Shown here: one piece after another, positions 10,581-21,971 of the stretch
How the letters are laid out: each line of letters starts with the position of its first letter
How positions within the stretch are numbered: the first letter of the stretch is position 1
Origin: Histoplasma ohiense
Taxonomy: Eukaryota; Ascomycota; Eurotiomycetes; Onygenales; Ajellomycetaceae
Assembly (NCBI GenBank): GCA_017607445.1
Contig: JAEVHH010000004.1
Span: 310,001-374,000 of the forward strand
DNA length: 64,000 nucleotides
Reading direction: 5' to 3'
Notes under the pieces: model-generated
What the model was told of the DNA's origin: nothing
The model's input: only the letters and a program-made list of their open reading frames with translations
Databases searched by the model: none
Translations under genes and position numbers: made by a program

Positions 10581-12328
10581 CTATATTATGAGCAGAGTCA
10601 ATCCAGTCAGAAGAGCAACGAGCGACAGTGTATTGAAGCTGGTCACGGAGTTGGCAGCAGCCTTCTTTGTATTATTATCCGCGGTAGGACCTGGTACGCC
10701 AGAGATATTCTGCCCAGGAACGTTGGATTGGAAGTCGTTGAGAATCTTTATCTCCAGACTTAACACATGGCCGTTAGAGTCAAGCACATCGTATTTCGGC
10801 TTGGTATCTGTGATGTTGACAAGCTTGCCCATGGGAGGATTGGGGATGCCATTCTTGATCATTTCGGAGACGCCGTCAGGTGGATCTGGAAGCTTGAAAC
10901 TATTTTCGAAATATTTTGCGTCTTTAATGAGATCGGAGGAACACCTGGCCGGCTTAATGTTGGTAGTGGCCGGGTCAAGGGATTCAAGGAGAGTGATATT
11001 GAGTTTCCTATATTGATTCAGTAGGTTATCATAGTCAGTGAGGAGGGTGGCGGAGTTGTTGTCGTTCAATTGGACGAGGCCATAATTGTTTGCCTCCTGG
11101 GAGAATTCGTAAACCAGACCACCGTTCAAAGCCTGGGTCATTTGCTCTCCGTAAATAGCGCCGACCTCGGTGAACTTGCGCGGCTTGACTGCGTTGCAGC
11201 CATACTCGGAGAAGAAGACGGGGAAGGCAGCCCCCGAGAACAGTGCGGCGAGTTTGTCATAGCCGCTGCTGGTGTAGGAGGCGTCGCCACACCAGGAGTA
11301 GGAGTTGAGGCCCAAGAAGTCGATTCCGGATCCAGGTGAGTCTGCAATCTCACAGGAAAGGTAATTCCCGGTATCCTCTAGAATGGGACGAATATCGGCA
11401 GCAGAATAGCCAACAGGGATTTTGCGGTCAGAATTGTTGTCAATGTACTGCTTCATATCACGTATGATAGCCTGAAAAATCGAATCAGCACAATACAGCG
11501 CACACAAAGTTTCCACATGGAACTATTGGAACAGCGGGTGCGATCCACTTACCCGAAGGTAAATACCAACGTCCTCCACCGCATCTTCATTGATGACTTC
11601 ATTCCCCGCGAAGAAAGCCAGAGTGTTGGGATAGTGTTTGAAGGCCTCAATGACAGCGAAGACCCGTTGCAAGTAGTGTCGGTGATAGGAGGATTTGGGA
11701 TCAGCGCGATTCAAGTTTTCGTCGGGAAGGGCCGAGTTGACATCGAGGATCACATAGAGACCAGCGGCATTGAAGATGGAAATGCAAAGATCATGATTGG
11801 TTACGGGGTTGACAGTGTAGACCCGAATAGCGTTTGCCTGTGTTGTGTCGGTAAAGCTTCCAAAGAAGAGGAGAAAGACCATTCTAAGTAGGACATACGC
11901 CTAGCATTTGGAGGAGAGCAGCATCGCGCAAGCAAGCATCGCCGTCGCTGAGGGGATCTCGTCCGTTTTCCGGCTTGTAAGCAGAGGATCCTCCCGGCTG
12001 GTAACTGGCAGTGCATCGCGGTCAGTGGCTGTTGAGAAGTAGATAGACGGTAGTTAATGACAAGCAACCTACTCGACGCCGAGGACCAGTAATCGTTTGT
12101 GAGAATGACTGTTGACGAACTGTTGAGCCTGGATCACGACGGGCGCGACAGCAACGACTATGGGGCCAAGTAGGACAAGGAGCGCCGTTACAACGCGAAT
12201 CTGTAGGGGTGGAAACTTGTTTAGCCGACAACGATGGAGAAGAGTGGAATTTACGGCAAGCAATCAATTAATCAGTCAATCAGTCAATCAGTCAGCCAGT
12301 CAATCAATCAAGTACATACGAGAGTCAT
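10581..12328 (-). CDS. GPI-anchored 1,3-beta-glucanosyltransferase, GH72 (Gel/Gas family, no CBM43)
   Basis: Cuts and re-joins 1,3-beta-glucan chains at the plasma membrane and wall, lengthening wall glucan. Five exons: 12320-12328 (9 nt, MTL), 12073-12200, 11899-12004, 11553-11837 and 10581-11471; 472 aa. The donor at 12072 restores GVDYQPGGSS, a GH72 signature. Both catalytic glutamates are visible: acid/base E161 in FAGNEV and nucleophile E265 in FFSEYGCN. A signal peptide (RVVTALLVLLGPIVVAVA) and a C-terminal small-residue plus hydrophobic tail ending LLTGLTLLII mark a GPI protein. There is no X8/CBM43 cysteine box, which places it with Aspergillus Gel1/Gel2. Intron 1 (119 nt) carries CAATCAGT repeats. 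Confidence 0.94.
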
Positions 12329-13294
12329 TCTGGGAGCAGGGGAAACCGACGATTGACGTCGTTGGGGGTAATGTCAAGAGAGGCCTATTGGTAATTTGAT
12401 AGAACGAGAGACAAAGGGTGAGAGAGAGAAATAGACAGAAGATGAAGCGATGCTGAAGAAAGAAAAAGACATAAAAATAAGAAAAGGAAAAGAAAAGAAA
12501 AAGAATAGACTGAGAAAACATGAGGTTAAGAAAAAAGCGGAGAGCAACTTGAATGCTCCAGAGACATTCTTCATACAACAATATCCCAAGCTCCAGCTCT
12601 CATCATGATTCCTCGTCTCAGAACGAGCCATTCTTGGTTGGGCCCACGTTTTAGTGGAGTCTGCTTGGGTCAAACGCTCTCAAAACCAGGTTGAGACACC
12701 CCTCTCCGTTTCAAGTCGAGGGTAGAGTATCAAAATATGTTCACCCGGGGGAAACACTTCTAAAAACACCTATAAACAATTCCGCCGCTCAGCAACAGGT
12801 CCCACGGAACGTTTCACGCTTCTGCTATTGAAGATTTCTTCGGGGCTCCATGTTTGTTCCCTTGCATCTACAAAAATAACCAGTCATATAAAGCAAGTTG
12901 ACAGCCCTCTTCTTCTCCATTCGTTAAAAGTGTAGGGAAAATACCATTATATAAAAATGGAACACCCCCTCTGCAACTCTCGAGTGAAGGAATGAGATAA
13001 AAAAAAAAAGAGACTCAATGAGGAAACGATAAATGCGACCCAGCAGCAGGTAGCGGTGCCCTGCCCTAGGGATGAGGAATTTAAGGAGGCGACAGGAAAA
13101 TAAAAGAAAAAGAAAATCAATCCTGCGCTTCAACGATTTGCGCCAGATGCAAATTGTACCTGTGGAGGAAAGGGTGAACACAGTGAACTGTCCATACGTA
13201 CATTCTAGAGTCAATATACAATATGCAATGGGACGAGAGAGGAATCATGGGGAGCGATAAAATAAATAGTACAGGAGAAAAGGTCATAAGTTCC

Positions 13295-13329
<35 letters not shown>

Positions 13330-13545
13330 GAAAAGAAAAGAAAAGAAAAAAGCCCATCATAAATGTATGTAGATCAATGTGGCAAATATGGACCAATGGA
13401 CAAATACAAAGCGAGGAGAGGCAGAGAAGTGGAAAAGTGGCAACCGTTTTCGGTTCGGCGTGTATAATTGCAATCGTTCATCCAAGTTACCAATTCCATT
13501 CCTTGATTTGCCGACTAGCGATCAATCTGACGATCTGCCGGCACT
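12329..13545. other. Upstream region of the GH72 gene
   Basis: 1.2 kb between the GH72 start and the tom20 stop, both on the minus strand. It is purine-rich on this strand (about 12420-12545), as many fungal promoters are, and has an AAAAG array at 13297-13349. No gene is supported. Confidence 0.5.
13297..13349. repeat. (AAAAG)n microsatellite
   Basis: An A run followed by about eight AAAAG units, in the gap downstream of tom20. Confidence 0.9.
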
Positions 13546-14255
13546 TTATTCAACCCCGTGGTGGTCCGCTCCTCCGCTACTGCTACCTGTCGAGCTTCCG
13601 CCGGTAAACGAACCCAATTGCAAGGAGGTATCCTGGCCCACCATCTCAGCCAGTATCTCCAGCACGTCCTTGGGAACAGTGGTGTCGTATATGGTGATCA
13701 GGTCCTTTGGTTGTGGGTACACCTTAAGCGCTTTGTAGAATGCAAGGGCTGCTTCGATGTTACTCGATCCTAAAATTTGCCAAGATCCTGTTAGTAAAAG
13801 ACAGTTGGAATTGTATTATATTTGATAAAAGCCTCGCTCCCTGCAGACACAAGATCAAATAGAACGTACCATCCGCAGCTAATTGTTCGCCCTTCGCAAT
13901 CTGGCCCATGAAGTATCTCTCCTTATCATCAGGGTCGGTGGGGAATCCTTCCGCTTTTGCATCTAGGACGGCCTCCTTAATCTCAGCTATTTGCCGCGCG
14001 CCTTGGGCCGCTGATTCCTCACGGACTGCTCTGGCTAGTCGCCGGTTATCCCTTTTCAGATTCCGTCGGAATTCAGCGTCGGAATGTCGCTTGTAGTCGA
14101 AGTAGATTGCATATGCTGGCGCAGGGTAACAAAGTAAGTGTCTGTTAGGACGCAGAAAAAAAGGTCAATAGGAAACCGGGATGTATAGTCCACGTACCGA
14201 GAAAACCGGTCAGAATGGTGCCTGCAGAGGCAGCAACGATAGTCGTTGTCTTCAT
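13546..14255 (-). CDS. tom20: Mitochondrial import receptor subunit Tom20
   Basis: Outer-membrane receptor of the TOM complex that binds amphipathic presequences. Exons 14198-14255, 13870-14115 and 13546-13769 (introns of 82 and 100 nt), 175 aa. The N-terminal anchor (about residues 5-24, TIVAASAGTILTGFLAYAIY) is followed by a basic FDYKRHSDAEFRRNLKR and the conserved receptor domain: EAVLDAKAEGFP, YFMGQIAKGEQLA and AALAFYKALKVYPQPKDL, a TPR-like helix pair. It ends in a Gly/Ser-rich tail. Length and order match fungal Tom20. Its start faces the exo84 start 475 bp away. Confidence 0.95.
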
Positions 14256-14730
14256 ATTAGAAAAATGGTGTGCGTTTTCCTGCAATATACCCGGTCTGGG
14301 AAGAGACTGGGTAGTGGCCCGAATGGATGGGAGTTGGAGAGTGATCACAGTCCCGAATTGACCACAAGAATAGGTGTCCACCAGTTCGATAGGGCCAATA
14401 GTTATATGAGGAGAGCATGCAGTATTTCCAATGTCGCCAGTGCGGTGTTTACGTCTGTTTCTTCACCTTCTTGCTTGGAAATCGCGTTCAATCTTGAGTC
14501 GGGCAAGTTTTTTTTTGGGAGCTTGAGCCTGTGAATATGACTAAGCACAAGTTGGTTCGCCGCTTATTAACGAACGAACGAACGAACAAGTCGGCTTGCA
14601 ACAACAATTCAAAACATCTGACAAAAACCAACAATTACAGATCTATACAGACATGCGACACCTGCGACAAGCAGACATTGAAATATAGCCCGCTCGATTG
14701 CAGCCGTGGTCGCCATTGCTGATATGAAGT
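14256..14730. promoter_or_regulatory. Shared intergenic region of the tom20 / exo84 pair
   Basis: 475 bp between divergent start codons. It contains a short GAAC repeat (about 14571-14587) and no supported coding sequence. Confidence 0.45.
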
Positions 14731-16977
14731 ATGGATGGAAGGGGGCTGACTCTGCGGAGTAAGGGATCCAGGCGGCCTCAGATCAGCGCTCCTCAGCCTA
14801 TCTCTGACCCTCGCTCGACCACAAGTAAAAGTAATTGGCCTCCTCCCGCTGCGACCGTTGCTGCTGCTGCTGCTTCAGGTGTTGCGGCCTTGAGCAAACC
14901 TGGTGTTACAGATGCTTCCCCTCCTCGAAAACCACCGCTAAGCGGTGCCACCTCGGATCTCGTCAAGCGGAGATACTCCACTCGATACAACCAGCAGCTC
15001 AATTTCGATATCCCAGATGTTCCCAGTCTGCCATCTGGTATCCAAGCACCAGCTGGCAATGAACCTCAAACTCCCGGACAACCTCTCCGCGTTGAGGTCA
15101 ATGCGTTGAGAGACCCCAATCTGGCAGTGGAAAAGTGTATGTTCTCCTTTAAAGCCCATACACATTCTTCTATTATTTTCTTGAGATAATTATGGTGTCT
15201 AACGCATCCGGAACCAGACGTCACGACTCTCTTGGCGAATGCCTCTGAAGAAGACATCAGAGAATATCAGAACCAGCTGCGGAAACTCAAGAACAGAACA
15301 TCTACGGATCTACAACAAAGTGTCTATAGGAATCGCACGCAATTTATCAAGATCAGCAAGGAAGCCGAGAAACTGAAGGGGGAAATGAACACGCTTCGAA
15401 GTCTCATGTCGGAACTCACTACCGCCCTTGGTCAGGCGAACGCAACTAATGGCTCCAATGGAATGGCTGCAGGCTTCGACGAAGCTTCAATCGCTAAACG
15501 ACATCCAAATCGTAGCTCTGTTGCTAATCTTGAAACTATGTGGAATGTCCAACTCCAAGCTCTATGGAAGACTGTCGAGCGATCTCAGAAGTTCCTGCCC
15601 GCGATCCCCGGTCGCCATATCATACTTGAAAGTGGGCAATGGGTTGAGCTTGATTCTGCAACGTGGAAGCCTAAACGGCCCGTCCATCTTGTCCTCCTCA
15701 ACGATCATCTCCTTGTGGCTGCGAAGAAACGGAAAAGAGTAGATCCAAATAGTCAGAATATGAAGGGCCCTGCCCCGACTAAACTTGTTGCAGAGGAGTG
15801 TTGGCCGTTGCAGGATATCGACGTGATTGACCTTACAACTAATCTCGACGCAAATGGAATGAGTCAAGAAGCCGAAAACCGCGGAGTCCCAAATGCTGTC
15901 AATATCCGATGTGGCCAGAAGTCGTTCACCTATCGAAGCGATAAACGGGAGGGCTCCGCGAAATCAGATCTCCTAATGTCGTTCCGCAAAGCGCTCGAGG
16001 ATTTACGGAAGTTGATGCGGACAGAAACTGAATCAAGTTCTAAGACTGCTGACGCCCCGAATAGTAGTTTATCCCTTTCAAGAAGTTCTCATATCTTCGA
16101 TAATAGAACCGGCTCCCGCGACAAATTCGATGTACTCATTGATGTGGATGGGAAGCAGCAAAATATGAGATGGGTTGAAGGCCAGCTGGACGAGCTTGAT
16201 ATTGATGCCGCCCTTCAACGTTTCGACAACGCGGTGTCGCGGGTTGAGCAGCTGCGAAAGCTCGTGAAGAGTATAAAAGGGAACCTTACAGCCCAGGATA
16301 TGATCTTGTCAAAGATCGATGAACGAGCTCTAAAACTGGCAGAGACGATCCTGCGTGCCTTGGTTGACACCCATTCCTTCCTTGCAGCAACCAAGACGAA
16401 CATATCCTGGCTTTCCCGCCTAGGTTTCGACGATAGGGCACGCGAAGCCTTCTTACACACCAGGACGGAAGTAATCACAAAGCGCGCACGGTATTTTGCC
16501 AACTCTCGCTTTTTCTCCTACGCCATCCCATCCCATCCCATACCTCCCCTTTGCCCCATCTCCAACCACGAAAGACAAAAAGATGCCCTTATATAACTAA
16601 CTCATGCAAATAGACAGTGCGTCTTCGAAGGAGACCTGCGCCTATACATATTCCAAATATCCTACGTCTACTTTACGCTGATAAAAAACACCATCGGAAT
16701 CTACCAGCACTGCTTTCAGGCGCCAATGACGAGCGCATGCATAAAATGGGCCAAGGAGCAATTGGACAGCTTCAACGCAATCCTTGTCCGGCAATTGAGC
16801 AGTGTGGAGCCTGAGAGTTCCGTTTGGCAGGGCTGCATGGAAACAGTCCATGAGCATGCCGCGCTGTTGTTGGAGGTCGGTGTTGATTTCAAGGATTTAG
16901 TTGGCAAGGGACTACCCACAAGCACAGCCGGGAACATGTCCACAAGCACGGGACAGGAGATTCCATCGCCTTCTTGA
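14731..16977 (+). CDS. exo84: Exocyst complex component Exo84
   Basis: Subunit of the exocyst, which tethers secretory vesicles at growth sites on the plasma membrane. Exons 14731-15136, 15218-16490 and 16614-16977 (introns of 81 and 123 nt), 680 aa. A low-complexity N-terminus is followed by the Vps51/Exo84 coiled coil (about 135-200, YVTTLLANASEEDIREYQ), a PH-like domain (about 245-400, with HIILESGQWVELD and VHLVLLNDHLLVAAKKRKR) and the C-terminal helical exocyst domain, where exon 3 encodes QCVFEGDLRLYIFQISY. Both introns restore conserved sequence. It converges on the ABC ATPase gene. Confidence 0.94.
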
Positions 16978-17626
16978 CTGGTTAATGTTTCTGTCAGTGA
17001 TAAAGCTCAATGTCGATCAAGGCTCAACCAGCCATGCCTGCATATAATATCCGTTTTTGTTCGGTGTAGGATGCTACGTTTTTGCGTCAAGCGTTGCCCT
17101 TGCTGCCCTCTAAATTTTCCTTATACCCTCCCCCCCTTTTTTTTTGGACATTCTGCTTTGCTTGTTCATATGGCAAATCATCGCCAAATTGGGACGAAAG
17201 CTGGACTTTCCTCCACAGACGTAGTCCCTCTTGAAATTCCAATTAATCGAGTCATCTTAGACTAATCCTATCCTACATCTGCATCATATCTCTATTTCAC
17301 ATCTTATTCCCTTGATATCCCATTTTATTTCCTGTTTCTATTGTACATGTACCTAGCTTGTTTCTCCAGATATGGTCGAACCATCATAACGTGTCCCAGA
17401 TACTCAGAGATCATGACATATATTCAAGTACGTGTATATACTGCAAGCTCACTCTTCTAAATTCGGTCTCTATGATCTATTTAGTCTTTTGATCCCAGCT
17501 CCGTAAGACATCGAATACGCCTGTTGTGTATAAAGAATTTACCCTCCTAACCGGCATACATGACTAAAACATTAACAATGGAGTCGTATGAGAGTTAATA
17601 ACGCCAGAAACAGCCAATTCGACCTA
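16978..17626. other. Convergent 3' region (exo84 / ABC ATPase)
   Basis: 650 bp with no supported gene; it should hold both 3' UTRs. The palindrome GTACATGTAC lies at 17343-17352. Confidence 0.5.
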
Positions 17627-20087
17627 TCACACACGGCATCCTCCCACTTTTTTGTCAACTCCTCCTGCTTGGAATTCCCCCCTTTTCTCCGCCGATATAT
17701 TCCAAATCATCTCCCACGCATGCATTGCCACGGATTCATGAGCAGCCAATTGACCAATCTGAAAATTAATCACCGGATCCGCTGCCTCGTCGGATACGAA
17801 CGGTTTCTCCATTGTCCTAGCCGGAGTTGGCAGGCGCATCCACTGGCTCACGATATCAGGAACCTCCTCTTTCACATGGCTGATGACGATCAGCGCTTGA
17901 TGATCGGAGATCCCAGTGTGACGTAGTTTTGGCCCCGCTGATGACGGTGGTGGGGGCAAATGCCACACATTCGCGTAGTTAGGTATTCTCCTGGTGCCGC
18001 TGCTGGACATGTGTTGGTGTTCACCTACTTCAAGAAAGTGGAGACATTTGTCGCGTAGGGAGGACCCCATGCTGGAGAAGGGTTCGTCGAGGATGATTAA
18101 GTCTGGTTTATGGATGATGGCGCGCAGGAAGAGCGCGACTCGCTGCTGGGCGGGAGTCAGGGAGGAGAAGGTGAGAGAGTCGGCCCAAGTGGTGGTTGCT
18201 TGCATTGGATCGTGGCATGGGCTGAAGTTGGGGTTCAGATCTGCTTCGAAAAATCGCAATGCTGAGTCTATATCCATGATTCGTTCAGGCGTGACTTTTG
18301 GTTTCGAGAGGAAGGTCTCAGCCCAGGCTGATTCGATGGTGGCGCGGAGGGAAAGGTGGCGAGGGAAAAAGGCATGGATTTCCGGGGACGAATGGCCAAT
18401 GCGAGATTGTAAATCGAAAATTGATATGCCGGGCTTTCCTGGTTCGGGAAGACGAGAGCGGCCAAACAGTTGGACAGGCTGCGAGTACGTCTGTGGATGG
18501 TCTGAGGTGATTAGTGATATGAGAGTTGTCTTTCCCGAGCCGTTCGAGCCAAATACTCCCCATCGCTGTCCTCGATGAACCTTCCAGGAAAGCCCTTTCT
18601 TTGTCATGCCACTGTCAACTACTTGAGTCCAGCCACCTAATACCACCTTATCGCCATATTTGACGCGAACACCATCCATCTCCACGATTGGTTCACCCAA
18701 AGGGGCTACCTTTTTTTCTATTTTCTCAGGTTGCTTATATAGGATGCCCATTTCATGTAGAATGTTGGCATAGTCACCAAATCGGCCATTTTCACGTAGC
18801 TGCTCTAGTTTGTCATATTCCATTCGCTGAGAAAATGGCAGGCGCTGGTACATTCGTTCCTCGTCATTGCTACGAGGCATCAATTCAACCAAACCTGAAT
18901 GCGCCAAGTTCGCCCTTGAGGCTCGAGAATTCTCCTCGCCAATTGTTGTTGAGAAAGTGGTTTTGGCTTCCCGGGAGGCCACAGCCTGCCACACCTCGAG
19001 GGAACGAAATACCTCATCACGGGTGCCTTGAAGGGCAACGGTATTATCTGGGACTAGGAGGATTATCTGAGAGACCCATGAGGGAATTGGGTCCTGTGGC
19101 CTTAAAGCTAGGACCATACGAAGACCCCTATTTAAAGTAGCCAGATACAGCAGTCGGCTTAAATTCGGGACAGCGGATCGATCCAGACCCACTGGGTATA
19201 TAAGAATTTGTTTTGTGTATTCAAAAAAATATTCCAGGGGTATAAATACAAAAGTACTCACTAAAAGGCTCATCCAGAAGAAGTACTTCTGGTTTCATAA
19301 GAAGGGCTTTCGCAATCCTCGCCCGCCTTGTTTGCCCATTACTCAAATTCGATACGGGCATATTAAGAAGCTCCTGCAATTGGAAATCTCGAATGATTTG
19401 ATTCAAATGCTCATCGCTTTCGGAAGTCTTAATGCTTCCGCCCTCACGCAGATCTTCCTTTGCCCTTACCAGCGGATTGAGCGAAGTCTGATCTTTTAAA
19501 TACTGCAGAAGTGTAAAATCCGTATCCTCGCGCCTACTTTCATATCTCGCGCTCATGTACGAACCACGGATCCCCCCAGCACTTTGTTTTTGGTCACCAT
19601 TGAACCCAACATATTGGATCGCATGAGCAGCGTCGCACGAAGAAACTTCCGCACGCGCTCCGGGAGATAAAAGGTACGGATATGAGCGTGCAGTTGGTGG
19701 GACGCAGATATATCGACCACGAAGAATGTCAAGAAAACTTGACTTGGCCGACGAGCCTATGACGGCGCAATGCTCCAAGGAAGAACACTCTCCAGCTTTC
19801 GTCGGAACTTTGTAAGACTTAAGCGAAAAGGTCAGGTTCGGGTACAGGGGAGGGTTGTCCTTCTTGACTGAATCTGTGGTAGGATATTCGCGGTAGAATG
19901 TCGCATTGGTAATGTTTATAACTGGGGGATATGCCGTGTGGTATATATCTGTTTCTGGTCCCGCCTTTCTGCTCTGCAATCTCATGGACGTTCTCGTCCC
20001 ACTGACATCGTGGGGCGAATGTGAAGAGAACTTGAAGCGACGGAAAATGGCCACACCCCCAGCACCAGGCCAGATGGGACCCGCCAT
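17627..20087 (-). CDS. Soluble two-NBD ABC ATPase, fungal YDR061W-like
   Basis: Two nucleotide-binding domains in tandem without membrane spans, resembling the uncharacterised yeast protein YDR061W and bacterial ModF-type ATPases. Exons 19262-20087 and 17627-19191 (70 nt intron), 796 aa. The intron lies just after the first Walker B and restores LLLDEPFMGLD. I start at the first ATG of the frame (MAGPIWPGAGG); the basic, serine-rich N-terminus with FRRFKFSS could be a mitochondrial presequence. NBD1 has a weak P-loop (GSSAKSS, Gly before Lys replaced) but a good LSNGQ signature. NBD2 has a perfect P-loop (GSNGSGKTT) but a poor signature (LTPAQQR) and Walker B LIILDEPF. The two sites are therefore complementary. 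Substrate unknown. Confidence 0.88.
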
Positions 20088-20768
20088 GAGTTTGCACACA
20101 GAATTCGAGCACCCACCAAACCTAATGGCTTTTGCCCATGGGAATAAGTAGGGATATGTGATTTCATTGCCCAGTCAGATATCGTGCACGTGACTCGGAA
20201 TTAGACCTCGGGGAACCTTGATTGGTTCCTGATGGCGTATACAAATGGGATTCGAGCACTTGGTGATCAATTACAGAAGCGCATTCGATTCTTAGAGAGG
20301 CCGCTGTAGCTGCACCAGCTGGGCGACACTACAAGCCGAAAGGCTGGCTGCAGATGTGGTCAAACGGCTAAAACTAAGGCCCATATCTGGGCAATGTTCA
20401 TTCACTGATCTGAGCTTGATTTTGGACTGTCTGAATTTATAGTACCCTGGAGCTACCCGCCCACATTTCTATACAACTCCAATGTGAACCTTGGGGATTG
20501 GCAGCAATTGCCTCGAAGAAGCCTTTTAACAAACCGAAGATATTTTATCCTAACATATGCTGTGTAAACTCCCGATCATAGCCACAACAATAACAAAAAT
20601 GAATAAACAAGCCATTCCAAAAAGGAAGAAAGGACATGATAAGCGAGGAACATTGAACCTAAGGGGAAAGCTCTCTCACCCCAAAACAAACATCATGCTA
20701 AAAGAAAAGGTGAGCAGGCAAAGCAGAGGGGCTGGGAAGAGGGGCTGAGATGCTCTATTGTCGGCTAG
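20088..20768. other. Upstream region of the ABC ATPase gene
   Basis: 680 bp between the ABC ATPase start and the 3' end of the SMP-30-like gene. I see no further gene. Confidence 0.45.
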
Positions 20769-21971
20769 TCAGGCGTTGAGCGAGGTAAATGCTCTACCAG
20801 GTTTGTCGACATCGATGGACGCAGCACAGCCAGGTGCCAGATCTTTATTGTCACATCTGCCAACAGCGAACAGGGTCTTGCCGTCTTTCCCGCCGAGCTC
20901 CAGATTGCTAGGACCCTTAACACCGGGTGTGGTGATGTACTGCAGGAGCTTGCCGCTAGGGTCAAGTTTGGCAATTTTGCCAACACCGTTGAGAGAAACG
21001 TACAAGTTACCATCAACATCGGCGCGCATTCCATCGAGATCTGCACCTTTCTCATGGCTGAGATCATGGAATACCACTGGATCCTGTTCGAGGAGTGCAC
21101 CACTCGCCTTGTCCAGGGCGAACTTGAAGATTTTGAGATTGCCAACTACGCCCTTGACGTTCGCAGCGGAAGTGAGATAGAGGAACTCGCCCTTGGGGTC
21201 CACTTCGATACCGTTCGTCCGATGAACACCGGCCTTTTTGAGGATTTCAGGGCTAAACTGGGTTGCTTTGTCGCCATCACATGTCCAGAGATCACCATGC
21301 TCACCGGCAACGGTTGTCTCAACGTACTTTTGACCGGAAAGGAAGATCAAGCAATCTCGTTTGGTGGAGAGGGCAATGTCATTTGGTTGGAGCATCTTCG
21401 CATTTTCGCAAAAGACGGAGGCCTTCTTGGATGCCACGTCTACCGCCATAACGCGCTTGTTCTGCGCATCTAAAAAAACAATCGCGTGTTGGTGAAATGA
21501 AACCAAAAACAATGCTATATCGAGAATTGGATAATATAGGGAATAAATGACCGAATAAAAGAAGTACTAACCTGCTATCAGGACCTTTTCTCCCTTCTTA
21601 ACAAATCGTGAGCCTGCAAGGAAGGTATCCTCTGCGCCTTTGGCAATAACGATGGGGTCTTGACCGACAACGTTGGCCACTCCGCCATTGGTCTGGTGGA
21701 AGAAGCCGAAGGAAGAAGTCGTAGTTGCGCCCTTCCCTCTAAAATCCACGGCGAATACATCACCAGCCTTATTGACGGAGGTGCCTTCGATTGCGGCGCC
21801 AAAAGCCTTCGGATCAAGGGTGAGTTGCTTAGCCGGAGTGGTTTGAACGCTCGCTGGATCATCTCTAGGCCCAAGTCTAGAGGGGTCTAAAGGGGTTGAG
21901 AAAGACGTAGTAATCAAGGAAGCAGCGATTGCAAGCTTGACAAGCCGATTCTGGGTGCTTCGTTTTGCCAT
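20769..21971 (-). CDS. Secreted SMP-30/gluconolactonase-like beta-propeller protein
   Basis: Six-bladed propeller of the SMP-30/gluconolactonase/LRE family, whose members hydrolyse sugar lactones or related esters using a bound divalent metal. Exons 21572-21971 and 20769-21469 (102 nt intron), 366 aa. An N-terminal hydrophobic segment (LVKLAIAASLITTSFSTP) looks like a signal peptide, so the protein is probably secreted. Family-like segments are LQPNDIALSTKRDCLIFLSG, HRTNGIEVDPKGEFLYLTSA, GADLDGMRADVDGNLYVSLN and GPSNLELGGKDGKTLFAVGR; the ND, NG and DGMR-D positions match metal-ligand sites. The true substrate cannot be told from sequence. Confidence 0.87.
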
